Part shown: positions 11,545 to 23,372 of the stretch, one piece after another | How the letters are laid out: the number at the start of each line of letters is the position of its first letter | Position numbering within the stretch: the stretch's first letter is position 1 | Source: Tetracentron sinense | Lineage: Eukaryota > Streptophyta > Magnoliopsida > Trochodendrales > Trochodendraceae | DNA length: 64,000 nt | Direction: 5' to 3' | Assembly (NCBI GenBank): GCA_015143295.1 | Contig: CM026574.1 | Span: 13,270,938-13,334,937, forward strand | Notes under the pieces: generated by a model | What the model was told of the DNA's origin: nothing | Seen by the model: only the letters and a program-made list of their open reading frames with translations | Databases searched by the model: none | Program-made: the position numbers and the translations under genes

Positions 11545-12620
11545 CCCAATTTTAGTGGGATTAAAGATTCTAACACTTAGAGAGAAACATTTGGAGTGGA
11601 AAAGAAAGAAACCTAGGGTTCTTAGAAGGGGGTTTTTCTCAAGATCAAGAAGATCCCAAAATCCCACCTTCAATCTTCTCAAAATCAACAAGGGAAGCAA
11701 GGATCTCGAAAACCACGAGGATTCACACGAGCTAAGCCACAGGAATCGATTCCAAGGAGGAAGAGTTCGGTTTTCTCTTTACCAAAGCTTCATCAAGGCT
11801 TGGATCTTCTTCCTCAAGCACGGATTTCACCATTGAAGCTTGAATCTCCTGTTCTCAAGTCTTCTCAAGTTTTTTCCTAAATTTCTCAAGGTAAATAGAC
11901 TCTCGTATCTAGCTTTGTTATAATCTAAGCTTTGAAATGTGGGTTTTGAATAAGGTTTTCTCAAGAATAAAGGTAAATACACTCTACGACCTAACCTTGT
12001 CATAATCGAAATCTTGAAATTAAATAAAATGGGATCTTCTCAAGAATAAGAGTAACTACACTCTACTAACTAGCTTGTTGTAATTTCATAAGCAAATACA
12101 ACTATTCTCAAATCTTGCAATGATTCAACCTAGAAATAAGGGTTTTAAATTGGAGGATTTTCTCAAGGTCAATAATAAATTAAATATTGGGTTATTATCT
12201 TCAAAGAAAATGTGATGTGGGTATGATGTTGATGAAATAGGCTTAATGGCCAAGATTATTGTGAAGTTAATGCCATGAATGAAGATGTTCCATGTTTTTA
12301 GGATTTTTCCAAGTATACTATGATGTTAATATGTCTTGTATGAACATATATGGAATATTTAAAGTTTCCTAAGTATATTGTGATGCTCACAAGCACTCCA
12401 CGCATTATATGTTTTACATGACCGAGGTTTTCTCATAAGCATGGCACATTAAGAATTGAAAGAAAGTTTTTCTATGAAAAATTCATAAGAAGAAGTTTAT
12501 AAGTTTCATAAGTAAGAAAGTTCATAAGAAAAGAAAATAAGGAACTCTCATAAGCAACTTTCAAAAGTCTCCTAAGATAAAGCTCATAAGCAATGCTCCC
12601 AAGTCTCACAAGCTCATAAG

Positions 12621-12886
12621 ATGCTAGTATATCCGTCCATTTCATAGTTCGGGTACTAGTTAAGAAAAGTGAATATGCTGGTATGTCCATCCATTACATA
12701 GTTTGGGTACTAGTTAATGAAAGTAAAGATGCTAGTATGTCCGCCCATTTCATAGTTCGGATACTAGTTAATAAAGGAAAGATGCTAGTATGTCCGTCTA
12801 TTTCATAGTTCGGGTACTAGTTAATGAAAATGAAGAATGGTAGGCATGTCAGTCCATATCATAGTTCGGGTGCCAGACAAATGAGA
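12621..12886 (+). repeat. 54-bp minisatellite in G3 5' LTR, 5 units
   Basis: Units begin with ATGCTAGTAT or a variant at 12621, 12675, 12730, 12782 and 12835, a spacing of 52-55 bp. Each has the block TCCGTCCATTTCATAGTTCG followed by GGTACTAGTTAA. The last unit is degenerate. Confidence 0.9.
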
Positions 12887-13643
12887 TAAGTGAAGCTTGA
12901 TTCTCGTAAGGAACTCATAAGCCTCATAAGACTAATAAGATTAATAAGGAACTCATAAGTCCAACAAACTCATCAGATGCACATAAGACAAAATCTCATA
13001 AGGATTCTCATAAGATGCTAATAATTAACTCATAAGGCATGTAACTAACTCACAAGACTTATAAGAATCCATAAGACATGTTTTTTTTCTCCGAAATTTC
13101 TTAAGATAAGGTTTTAAAGATATGCACCTCAAAGTTAAGTCCTGATGTATGATTTCTATATTTGGCGAAATGTATCAATTGTTATCTTAAATGCTCACAT
13201 GATATTATTGGCATTATAATATTGTTAGCTAGTAGCATGTAGACGTTGAGTATTCCATGCTCAGCCATACATTGTTATGTCGGCAAGTCCTTTTGATATA
13301 TGTACTCTGGGCCATGGGTCAAGGAGGAACCGATAGGCGGCTATCTTGGGGGTGATAGGGATCTTGACGTTTAGCTCTATCCGGGGTATTACTGAGAACT
13401 GAGTGAGAGAGTGAAATGAATTTTTGGATTTCTTTTGGGGTTTACTTGTATATGTCTTATGTGATTAGTTTTTTGAACATTGAAAACTTGGAATACAGCT
13501 AGTATATATGAAAGAAAAAAAAATTGTTAGACTTCCGCTATGTTATTAACTTGTACATTTTACAGGTTGGTTCATCATGATATGTTTAGTCAAGCACAAG
13601 GTCCCTCCTATCTCCTAGGGTGGATTTTGGGTCGCGATAGAGG

Positions 13644-13655
13644 TGGTATCAAAGC
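13644..13655 (+). other. G3 primer-binding site, tRNA-Met type
   Basis: TGGTATCAAAGC, four bases after the LTR end at 13639. It is one base away from the usual plant TGGTATCAGAGC, complementary to the 3' end of initiator tRNA-Met. This fixes the LTR end and the plus orientation of G3. Confidence 0.85.
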
Positions 13656-13975
13656 CTAGGCATTAGGTTCTTTAGGGTACATAGAGTCTGATACCGTGAT
13701 TAATACAAGGCATTAGGTTTAAGAAAAGAGTCGTATTCCAAGTCTAGACTAATCACTTAGTCTTTGTCTATAACTGGTTGATTTCAATCGAAGTGTCTTA
13801 GTTTCAAGAGGTACCTAGCGAAACTAACCTCAAGTTTATTATTATATTATGGTGTGCATATTTGATGTATGCTATATTCTTATATGAATGATTGATGTTG
13901 TTGAACTTCAATGCGTAAACAACCATGGTTTTCGAGTTAGACTCATGTTTTGTTATTGTTCTTAGGACTCAGTCA

Positions 13976-15092
13976 TGAGATGTGGCACACGGGGTCATGG
14001 ACACCATATTAGGAGTAGTAGATCATCCCCTCCTCCATCGGGTGATGCATAACCCGATTTTGCTCAAGCCTTTGCATCCATAACAAAGACTTTGGCAATG
14101 CTAGCAGCCAGGCCTGCTGCTGCTGCTGCTGCTACTACTACGCCTGCACCTCCACCAGTACACCACACCGCAGGAGTTAAGGCTTTTAGGAGACTGCATC
14201 ATCCTACCTTCATTGGCACTACTGATCCTATGGTTGTAGAGGCAAGAATCATACAGATGGAGAAGATATTCAGAGTACTCCACTATACAGATGAGTAGCG
14301 GGTTAACTGGCCCCCCTTGGTGATGGAAGCTGCGGTCGAGCATTGGTGGAGGGCTACATTAAGGTAGAGGGATGCCTCTAGAGAAGGGGAGTCGTGGTCA
14401 TGGGGGGAGTTCTTGGATGTCTTCTTCAAGCAGTACATCCCCATCGCTGTTAGGGAGCAGAAGGAGGTGGAGTTTCTCACCTTACTGCAGGGAGATAAGT
14501 CTGTTACATACTATAAGGCTACATTTGTGGAGTTGTCCCGATTCGCACCGTAGCTGATTGCTTCAGAGAATATATGAGTCAGGAAGTTTGAGAGAGGATT
14601 AAAGGACTCCATCTGAGACCGGGTCTCGATGGTTTAGGTGGGCACTTGGGGTGAAGTTGTGAGCAAGGCAAAGGTTGTCGAGAAAATTCTGAGGAATTCT
14701 TCAAGAGGAGAGAGATGACTCTAGGCCAATCCAGTGGTTCAGGGCCTAAGAAGAGGGCCACGACGTACCAATCCTCTGGGCCTACGCAAGTATAGAGTCC
14801 TATTGCACCCTAGGCTCCTTGCCCTACTACTACGCAAGTCACTCGGCATGTGCAACCAATATCTTCTGCACCTACCTTTGAGGCATGTGCACAATATAGG
14901 AGGAAGCATAGAGTTGGGGAGTGCTGAGCACGCATGGGTGCTTATTTCCATTGCGGTGACTACGGGCACTGGATTAGAGATTGTTCTCGCCGTCCGCCGC
15001 CGACTCAGTCTCAGGGGAACAAACGACCAATTCAGTTGGCCACACAAACATGAGTCTTTTCTGGCTTCGAGGTCCCAACAGCCCACACAATC
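13976..15092 (+). pseudogene. G3 gag (chromovirus type)
   Basis: Degenerate Gag. Start taken at the ATG at 13976 (MRCGTRGHG...), a basic opening usual for this group. In order: an Ala/Pro-rich linker (14092-14160), the capsid opening FRRLHHPTFIGTTDPMVVEA with IIQMEKIFRVL (about 14190-14290), an AVEHWWRATLR block (about 14330), a FFKQYIPIAVREQKEVEFL block (about 14425-14480), then LSRFAP, and a zinc knuckle around 14945-14995 reading Y-F-H-C-G-D-Y-G-H-W-I-R-D-C, where the first Cys is Tyr. At least six in-frame stops break it. Capsid motifs match Ty3 chromovirus (Del/Tekay-like) gag. It is followed by noncoding DNA with no protease. Confidence 0.82.
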
Positions 15093-15480
15093 ACTTCACT
15101 AAGCAAATCAAGGCTGAGCCTTTGCCATATCAAGATAGGATGCTCAAACATCTACTGATGATGTTCAAGGAACATTACTTTAAATTTTTACATGATAGGC
15201 TATATGTGCTTAATATGCAGAATTTATATCAGTACACTATGTATATGTTATGGGTATATTCTGAATGGAATAGTATTTAGTTGTGTATAACGCCCAGATA
15301 CTTTATTAATAAGTGAAAGCCTATCCTTGTGGTGGTCTACACTGGAATTAGCCATCCTTTTGTCTTGATTTGTGTTAATTTTGTATGTTCATGTTAGCAA
15401 GATGGAAGGTGGAGGAAAATTATCCCCGCTAGTGTGCAAAGTGTCAAATTTTGTGGATGAAATTTCTATAAGGGGGAGGA
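15093..15480 (+). other. G3 internal tail and polypurine tract
   Basis: Noncoding except for short chance frames. It contains the wording GATGAAATTTCTATAAGGGG usual just before the 3' LTR of chromoviruses, and the polypurine tract AAGGGGGAGGA (15470-15480) directly adjoining the LTR start TGTAAAACCC. All of pol is absent between gag and here. Confidence 0.75.
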
Positions 15481-15671
15481 TGTAAAACCCCAGATCTCAA
15501 AGTCACTATTCATGTGAATAGGACAGTGATTAGTGCCTTGCATAGTGTATGTAGAGGCCTAAAGCCTTCCATGGGTCCTTGCTTTGAGGAAGTGAAGTGA
15601 GCATTGTACATGTGCATATTGTGTCTCAAAACAAGAGTATACATATACTCCAAGTGTCTAAAAGCATAGGG
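15481..15671 (+). repeat. G3 3' LTR, first segment
   Basis: Starts TGTAAAACCCCAGATCTC right after the polypurine tract. It is interrupted by element C1, whose target duplication GATAA lies at 15672-15676 and 24870-24874; the LTR resumes at 24875. No equivalent of this head is seen at the 5' LTR because that part lies left of Ogre A. Confidence 0.78.
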
Positions 15672-15676
15672 GATAA

Positions 15677-17166
15677 TGTAAAGTCCATGTTTTTTGTGTT
15701 GGTTTATTCCGGTGTCAAAACAAGTGAGTCTAGGTGTGTATCTTGTGTCATTGCCGTCAAACATCCATGACAAGTGAAGTTGAAGACCATTGAAGACTCG
15801 GTTGATCATTTCCTTCATTTCACTCATAGGATGGTAAGTGACCTAGATACCATGCTACCATAGGTGGGAATTGACTTAGAATAATCCTAATATGATGCCT
15901 TAGTTGGTAAGTGTCCTACACTAATCATACGGACCCTACGTGATGAGATAAGTAGTGCAAAACAAGTTAAAAATTCTGAAATTTTTCAAAAAACTAAGGT
16001 TGCTTGTATGTGGCATATCTCTCAAACCATAGATCGGATTTTGCTCTATAATATATCAAATCGACCGAGTCGAAAAGATATACAACTTTTATGAACAGTG
16101 CAAGAGCCAAAAATGAATTCTGAAAATCAGGTTTACACCTCAAGGTCGACCCTGACAATTGAGTGTCGACCCTGGGTATAGAAACTTTTATATGGGAATT
16201 TTGGACAGAAGCTTGCAAAAGTGGAGGTCGACCCTGGAGGATGTTTTGGTCTACCGAACTCCACTTTTGGGTCTACCAAAATGTCTTCCAGGTTCGACCT
16301 TGATATGGGAGTTTTGCTAAAACGATTTTCTGCTTGCCTATTTGGTTTTTAAACTCTTTTAGCAACATCTAAACATTGTTTTTGATTCCCTATAAAGCTA
16401 GAACCCTTCTAGTTCGTGGAGCTCAACTTTGGGAAAGTACTGAGAGTGTTTTTAAATATCTCTAGAGTTAATAAAAACTCTATTTTTCATTGCCTCTCCT
16501 CCCCTTTGAGATTTCATCTTCCATCCTAGTTTATGCAAGTCAATGCTCCATTTATGCTTGTTTGGACTTTTCTATTGAAGGAGTTCATCTAGGAGTTGAT
16601 TCAAACCATTAACCCATTCGGGATAGAACAACTTGGCCGGAGTGTTCTGGAGCCTTTGCAAAGGAGCTAGATCCGAGACGGATCGTGGATGTGTGATTTG
16701 GTTCGATGGAATCTGAAGCCGTCATTGACGGAGATCGATCGGAAGGTCATGGATTGTTTTCGAGACACAAAGAGAAGTACGAGTAGCTAAGGTTGATCAA
16801 GAGACTTGTGAGTACGTAATGAATTTTCAAGGCGTAGAGGACTAAGAACTGAAGGATAGAATTGTCAAGTCCAAAGGAGTCAAGTTCGAGTCTTTTAAGT
16901 TCTTGTTAACTTTGTCTTAGTGGATTCTCATGGCTGGAGGAGGTCCCGTGGTTTTTCTTGGAAGGGTTTCCATGTAAAAATCCGTATGTTGTGGTTTGCT
17001 TGTTTCTCTCTATTTCAGGTACTTAAGTTCATCATCCCTTTAATTAATAACTTAAGTGTTAAATCATTAAAAAGGGTAGACAGACTTATAGGGAGACCTA
17101 ACCATCCCCTTGATCTTGTGAGTTCTCAACTAAAACATCGGATTTGAGGTTCATCGAATTTTTTTA
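15677..17166 (+). repeat. C1 5' LTR (about 1490 bp)
   Basis: Starts TGTAAAGTCCATGT and ends GAATTTTTTTA, matched throughout by 23373-24869. Contains GGTCGACC palindromes (16144-16151, 16226-16233 and decayed relatives to 16310) upstream of a TATA box (TATAAAG, 16391-16397). The two LTRs differ by scattered substitutions and by an 8-bp GTGTTTAG-type duplication in the 3' copy, so the insertion is not recent. Confidence 0.88.
16144..16397 (+). promoter_or_regulatory. C1 LTR palindrome cluster and TATA box
   Basis: GGTCGACC occurs at 16144-16151 and 16226-16233, with decayed copies (TGTCGACCC near 16173, GGTTCGACC near 16293) before TATAAAG at 16391. In the 3' LTR the same place has the perfect 12-mer AGGGTCGACCCT (23867-23878) and TATAAAG at 24090. 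CpG-rich palindromes upstream of TATA are a published feature of Sirevirus LTRs. Confidence 0.75.
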
Positions 17167-17180
17167 ATTAGTATCAAAGT
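17167..17180 (+). other. C1 primer-binding site (decayed)
   Basis: TTAGTATCAAAGTGG directly after the LTR, close to the tRNA-Met complement TTGGTATCAGAGC. The change GG to AG is a G-to-A transition. Confidence 0.7.
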
Positions 17181-17217
17181 GGGTTCACTAATTTTTTAGT
17201 GTGATCTTGTCATATTT

Positions 17218-19130
17218 TTGGTGAATATGAATCTCCAAAGAGAGAGAGGATCCATCTCTTGTCCCCCATTATTTGATGGAAATAATTATGCCTATTGGAA
17301 AGCTCGAATGAGAGCGTTTCTAAAATCATTAGATGAGAGAATATGGATCTTCATTGAACAAGGTTGGACCCATCCAACAAAGAGTATAGATGATCAGACC
17401 ATCTCTAAACCTTCCTCTGAGTGGACCAATGTAGAACTTGAAAGTTATAGATGGAACAGCAAGGATCTAAATGCAATCTTCGCCTGGCGTATTTCTAAAT
17501 ATGACACTTCCAATGAGGTATGAGACATTCTTCAAATTACTCATGAAGGGACTACAACTGTCAAGATCTCCAAACTTCAAATACTAACCTTTAAGTTTGA
17601 AAAGTTGGGGATGGATGATAATGAAACTTTTGATAGTTTTTATGCTAATCTGAGTGACATTGTCAATTCTAGCTTCAATCTAGGGAAAAGATTTCCTGAG
17701 TCCAAAATTGTTAGAAAAATTTTGAGATCTCTACCTGAGAGATTTCGATCAAAGCTTACTACCATTGAAGAGAGCAAAATTGTTGATGTTCTCAAAATTG
17801 GAGAGTTGGTTGATTCTCTCCAAACCTATGAGTTAAATCTAAACCCATCTAAGAAACCAAAATCTATTACCCTAAAATCCATCAAGGAATCCATAGATAG
17901 TTCAGATAATGACTCTAAGGATGAAGAAGAAGAGTTGGTTTTATTTGCAAAGAAATTCAAAAAAAAATTGAAACTTAATAAGAGATTTAATCTGAAATGA
18001 CAAAAATCTTTTAAAAAGCCCAAGTCCAAGCACTTTGAAAATAAGAAACATCTTAAAAGTGTGGACAAGAAATCCCAAGGTATTCAATGCTATGAATGCT
18101 AAGGCTACGACCATATTACCGTTGAATGCTCTAATAAGAAAAGATTTAAGGACAAGGCAAGGGATGACAATGAATCTGAATCTGAGGAATCAGATAGTTC
18201 TTCTTGTAAGGAGACTAGGGGTTATGTGGCCTTCACTGCATCTCTATCTAGGATTGAAGAATCTTCTTCAAATGTTGTGAGTGACCAACAACATAGTGAT
18301 GGTGAGGAGGATGATGAGAGTCAAAATAACTCTGATTCTGAGGGAGACCTCGAGGCAACCTATGATGAGTTATTTTAGGAATGCCTAAAGCTAAAAAATG
18401 TTCAATTTTTCATGTCTAAAAAGATCAAATCTATTGAAATGGAAAAAGATGCCTTAGACCAAGTGGCTTCAGGGTTGAGAGCTCTTGTGTCACAGCTTGA
18501 GGAAGAGAAGACTTCCCTCCTTGCCAAGACTCAGCTTCTTGAATCTGATTTGCATGTTTGTCTTGATGAAAAGAAAAGACTTAAAATCAAGTTGGTTGAT
18601 CTTGAGCAAATTCAGAGGTATGGAGATGAGAAGGGAACTTCATCCACCTCGAACACTGAGCCTGGTGCTAAAAGTCACCCTCCTAAAAATAAGAAGGACC
18701 CTTTAACTCAGAAATTTATTCCTAGATGTCATAAATGTGGAGTGAAAGGTTATATTAAGCCTCGATGTCTTAAACTTCGAAGAATGCCCAATCATGGTTT
18801 TCAGAACCAAAATAATCTGAATGAGAATCTTTAAATGAGAGTTGAGGTCTTAGTGGAGAAGTCTAGGAGTTTGTGTGAAGATGTGATGAAAATTGCTCAC
18901 AACTCTAGACAGTGGCATGGTCATGGCACTCCTTATGCTAGATATAAAGGAGGTAATTAGGGGAACCATAATGCCTGCCATAATTTTAGTACTCAATCTT
19001 GGAAAATGAGGAACAGGAGAAAGAGGCAAAAGGTCATACCTACCTCAACTGAAACGGTTAGAGACTAAAAGGTCAATCAAACTGCTAAAACCGTTCAGGT
19101 GAGAAAGGAAGACCTAAAGGGCTTCACTTA
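17218..19130 (+). pseudogene. C1 gag (Sirevirus type)
   Basis: Gag in pieces: 17218-17523, 17605-18000, 18001-18411, 18412-18834 and a stop-ridden tail to 19130. The opening CPPLFDGNNYAYWKARM is the usual Ty1 gag N-terminus. A long acidic Ser/Glu-rich region with ...SRIEESS follows, then a Leu/Glu/Lys coiled coil (18412-18610). Two zinc knuckles are visible. The first (about 18100-18140) is C-Y-E-C-stop-G-Y-D-H-I-T-V-E-C, with a stop inside. The second (about 18729-18770) is C-H-K-C-G-V-K-G-Y-I-K-P-R-C, where the zinc-binding His is Tyr. Coding homology stops after a VRKEDLKGF segment (about 19105-19125), where the protease should begin. Most losses are C-to-T or G-to-A. Confidence 0.86.
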
Positions 19131-20345
19131 GCCCGTGCCTATCATAGCCTAGGTTGTGCTGCTAGTGTTATATCTTGTCCTAGTGCTATGCTATTTGTGT
19201 ATAATAGTATTTTTTCTTTCTTTTTACTAGCAGTTATTTGCTTTGGTTTGTTTTTCTGTTTTCTTTATTTTGAAAAACCCAAAAACATTGAAAAACTATA
19301 AAATCCAAAAAGATTTTTATCATGATTGCCCTTGTTTGACTTGCATGATCTGCATTCCTTGTATGATCTTTATTTCTATACGTGTCCAGGGTTGAACATG
19401 AGTTTATTGCTGATTGAGGATATACCACCTTGACAGTCTCTTGGTTAGGCTGAAAATTAGACTGGTTTTATCTTGAATAGTTAGAGACTTATTCATTTGT
19501 GTATGTTTTACAAATTTTACATGCACTCTGACTGATTCTATTGAGAGGTCTATTTTCCAATCTGTAAGTGTTTGACTTACCCGAATAGTATGACCTTGGA
19601 TGACCAATTTAGAATGACCATATTATTAGTCATCCCCATTTTGTGTATCCTCTATAAACAAAAAAAATGTTGCAATGAAAAGGGCTAGCTACTAGACTAG
19701 TGTGAAAAGTCACTATTGGATGCAAACAGCATGAAATGACTACCTAGGTGAACAATAGATATCTATCTGGGTCACTAGAGTGAAGCCCCTACTGGCAATA
19801 GCCAGGACTACCTATCTGGATAGTGTGAAAGTCATCATTGCATCAAAAGATATGTTCGGATAAAGAACATCGAAAGAAATCTTACAATGTTTGGAGGTAT
19901 TTGACCAAAAGTAAAAGAAAAATAATTAGTCAAATAAAATGGATAAAGGAGCACTAAAATGTAAAACATCAGCATATCTGGATCTAACTAGGTTTGACTT
20001 CTAAGATTTATGTCTCCGGGAGTCCCCTTAGTGGTTAATGTCATATCCTTAGAATAGGAAATTAACCTTGATCTAGTATCTTGTCAGACCACCTCTACAA
20101 ACATATTGCTTCACTTTTAAACTGTTCACTAACTTAGACTAAGTGAATTGGCTATGATTTAGCATTACGTGAGATTAGTTAGATGTGTATCCTCAGTCGG
20201 ACTAACTAATCATGTTCTTCATTGGATTTGTAATCTTAAATTACTACTGCTTGGAATGCTTTTGATGTATGTTTGTGTGGCACATGATATTTTTTTTGTA
20301 ATATTATTATGTGTTTTCTTTTTGGTTGTCATGGGCCTTTCTAGC
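19131..20345 (+). other. C1 internal noncoding region
   Basis: About 1.2 kb of AT-rich DNA where pol should be. I see no protease DSG, integrase, YVDD or RNase H motif in any frame. It includes AAAACCCAAAAACATTGAAA-like poly-A/T wording (19250-19320), often seen in the internal parts of non-autonomous plant elements. Bases 20346-20350 (ATAGG) are the left target duplication of the solo LTR. Confidence 0.7.
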
Positions 20346-20350
20346 ATAGG

Positions 20351-22774
20351 TGTAACGACCCCAAAATCCTACAAGGCTAAAATAGGACTTTGGAATCGTC
20401 ACATTACATAAACCTGCTTAAAATTCATACATACAAGGCGTGCTAACACGAGTCTCCAAAAATGAGGATAATAAAATTTCGATCATGAAAAGTCAAACCA
20501 TCCTATACAATGATAATCCACATATCATAGCTCCTCATAAACGAAATAGTCTAAAACCATCAATAGGGTAAAACAACTAAGACAACATCAACTACAAGTC
20601 AAAAAGTCTAATATAAACATCTCTTCCAAAAAGAAATACTAAAACTATTCAATAGGGATGGCTATCAAAATCCCTAGCCTTCTCCTCAGGAAGCTCACCT
20701 TCTTCCCCCTCTTCGGCGTACACCTCCTCAGTCCACGGCTCTCCTCCTAAACCTGAAGACAATGACAGGTCAACTGAGCATGCAATACTCAGTTGATAAA
20801 CAAACTAACAACAACATAAAATAGCATGAACAATAATAATATCATAACTTAGTTTACCGATGCTTAATCATAATACTTTCACATAAAATACACATAATCA
20901 GAGTGCGGAGCATATAACATGTCATAATATCATCTTGACTCGTGTACTCGTGAAATTCTTATCCATGAACTTAACTTAACATATGCATAGACTCATACAT
21001 ACATGCTTCATAGTGTGTTTGTCCCGACAACGTATAATCAAAGTATTTTGTCCCGGCAACGCATAATTCATAGTGTTCGACAACGCATAGAGTGCATGTT
21101 CGTAATGGGGGATCATTCTTTCATAGCATAATATGAGTGTGACAACGCGTAGAGTGGATGGTCGTAGTGGGGGATCATTCTTTCATGGCATAATTCGTGA
21201 CATGTTCGTATCCAATGCATGCATGCTTGTGAGACAAGTGGACTCATGAAACTTGAATACTTACCATGCGAGTGCTCGTGTGCTTGAGTGTCGTGGTTGG
21301 AATTCAAGTAAGCCGTCCCTTAAATTCTAATCTTCCATTAGGAAACTCCGCTAGGTTACATCTCCCTAATTAGAGAATTCCCAACGTGGAGGATTTTCCT
21401 CTAAGGTTTGACCTACCCGAATACCAATCACCATACAAGTAAATAGGGCATAATTTATCATAACAACAACAATATCCATTTAACTTAATTTCTTGATAAT
21501 CACAAGCATCATACTAATATATATCATTCTTAGACATTTCAACAAACATTTAGAGTGCGTTAATTATGGATACTTTTCCCTTTCACATTCTTAATATTCC
21601 ATCACACCATAATCAATCCACACAACTCAAACATAATCCACATCCATACATTCATCCCAATCCTCCATAGTATTTCCCTTCCTCCATTCAATCCATCCAT
21701 AGTATAAACCTATTTCCATCTCTAACAAACTTAATCCATACATAATTAGGGAAAACATAATCAATCTCCATTTCTATCATTTACATTATACTAATATTCA
21801 CAAAACATCAATAATAGGGTTGAGTTAGAGAGTTTATCGACCTTAGGAATCCTTCCCTTAGATCCAAATCACTCACAAGATGATTTGGGGAACCTTCGAG
21901 GACGATCTCCAAGCTTTCCTTGCGATATCCAAGCTATCTTCTTTTTCTCCAAGAAATCCCTCTCTTAAAACCCTAGGTTTTCTCTCCCTTTTTGCCAAAT
22001 TAGATTAGAAATAGGTAGAGTATTCTAATACACCGAAATAGGATCCCTATTTATAGCCCCAAGGGTTGAGGACCAAAAGACCAAAAAGCCCTTACTGAAA
22101 TTCTGTAAAAACACGAAAGACCGAGCGATTGGTGGTTATGACTGATCGATCGGTTCTCAACCGAGCGATCGGTGTTTATGACCAAGCGATCATTCAAAAC
22201 ACCCTCTCTGAAAAAATTCCCCATACAGAAAAGTTAACTAGTTGATAGATACTGATCGATCAGTTTTGAACCGATCGATCACTACTTCTGACCGAGCGAT
22301 CGGTTTTGTACCAATCGATCCCTAGCGATCGGTGTTCTGCAGATTTTGACTAATTTTATGTTTTGGTCATAACTTTTGACTCGTTTGTCGGATTCCGACG
22401 ATTCAACTTGTGTTGAATTCGTCTTTTAAAAAGGAACATTTCTGGCATGTTAGAATTTTCAAATTCCCTTTCAATTATGGGCCAAAAAATCCTCAAAGTT
22501 GACTGATCTGTAATTCCATCAGACAAGACATTGGAAAACTCACCTTTTGACTTAGCTTAGACTAAAAATATGGAAAAAGTTTGATTAAACGTTGCCAAAA
22601 CTGGAGCTTCCTAAAGTTCAGGGTGTGATATGACATCCCTCCACTAACAAGTTTGATTAAGCCTTAATCACACTATACTAATTAGATATCAATACATAAA
22701 CATTAAAACATCACAAGGACTATAATACCCCTAATACTTGTAATAAAGACATGAAAATGATTCGGGTCTCTACA
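20351..22774 (-). mobile_element. Solo LTR of a chromovirus-like Ty3 family (2424 bp)
   Basis: On the plus strand it runs TGTAACGACCCC to TCTCTACA, a clean TG...CA, with the perfect 5-bp target duplication ATAGG on both sides (20346-20350 and 22775-22779). Neither primer site nor polypurine tract nor internal sequence is present, so it is a solo LTR left by recombination between two LTRs. Orientation is minus: the TATA box is the complement of ATTTATAG (22049-22056) and CGATCG palindromes (22126-22340) lie upstream of it. The block CATAACTTTTGACTCGTTTG with CGACGATTCAACTTGTGTTG (22365-22420) is shared with the inverted LTR fragment at 10300-10350, so the two families are related. A 62-bp unit is repeated twice at 21079-21202. 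Confidence 0.9.
22126..22340. repeat. CGATCG palindrome cluster in solo LTR
   Basis: At least seven copies of a CGAKCGATCGGT-like word on both strands, including the perfect palindrome ACTGATCGATCAGT (22251-22264) and near-perfect ACCGAGCGATCGGT (twice). It ends about 70 bp upstream of the minus-strand TATA box at 22049-22056. Confidence 0.88.
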
Positions 22775-22779
22775 ATAGG

Positions 22780-23372
22780 TGCCCTATTTTTGGTGGTGTC
22801 CTTGATCTGAGGAGGAGAAGATCAAGTTGAGTTGGTGAGGGGGAGTTTGTGCTTGAGTTGGTGAGGGGGAGTTTGTGCTTGAGTTGTTAAGGGGGAGTTT
22901 GTGCTCTATATTTCTATTTTGTTCCCCACTCTTTAGTCCCTGAATTGTCTGCATTTGATTGGTTGTACTATGATAGCCTTGATATTTCAAATTTGCTAAA
23001 TTGGTATATTCTTTGTGATATTTGCATCATTATTACCTTTGACAATTATGCCAAAAAGGAGGAGAATGTTGGGTACAATTTCCCAAGTTCAGTACATTCC
23101 TTGCAAAACCTGTGTTTATGTATTTTCATATTCCATACATGCTTCACTGAGTATTTTGTTTATAAGCACGTGCAGGTGCAGGGTTGCAGTAGACAAATTT
23201 TAATTGAGAAGAGCTTTAGTGTCTTAATTTCAGATGATTTGTCAAATGGTGTCATGTTATAGTGCTGGAGCCAAGTAATGTCCTAATTCGCCGTTTTTAT
23301 GTGTTTGGGTGAGTTTGTGTCAAGTCATGTACTTCAGTTTGGTTTTGCCACGGAATTGCCAAAGGGGGAGAT
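22780..23372 (+). other. C1 3' internal region with repeated polypurine-like tracts
   Basis: Noncoding. A 26-bp unit, GTTGGTGAGGGGGAGTTTGT plus six bases, occurs three times starting at 22831, 22857 and 22883. Further purine tracts are AAAAAGGAGGAGAATG (23053-23068) and the final polypurine tract AAAGGGGGAGAT (23361-23372) directly before the 3' LTR. Multiple polypurine tracts upstream of the functional one are a known Sirevirus trait. Confidence 0.8.

Larger units (their letters stand above)
10856..13639 (+). repeat. G3 5' LTR (main part)
   Basis: Aligns with the 3' LTR segment 24978-27812 from TTCTCAACAAAAATGAG onward. It contains GTCGAYGT-type palindromes (11373-11470), a TATA box (TATAAATA, 11537-11544), many CATAAG reiterations (12420-13080), a 54-bp tandem array (12621-12886) and the terminal GGATTTTGGGTCGCGATA. 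The LTR ends in TA where CA is expected. The primer site starts four bases later. No real coding sequence is present; the short open frames inside are chance. Confidence 0.83.

Noticed and set aside
12420-13080. CRISPR-like direct repeats
   Set aside because: Units are short and irregular, spacers are not unique, and the context is a plant LTR.
14734-15102. 122-codon frame overlapping G3 gag
   Set aside because: Arg/Leu-rich shadow in another frame of the gag C-terminal region.
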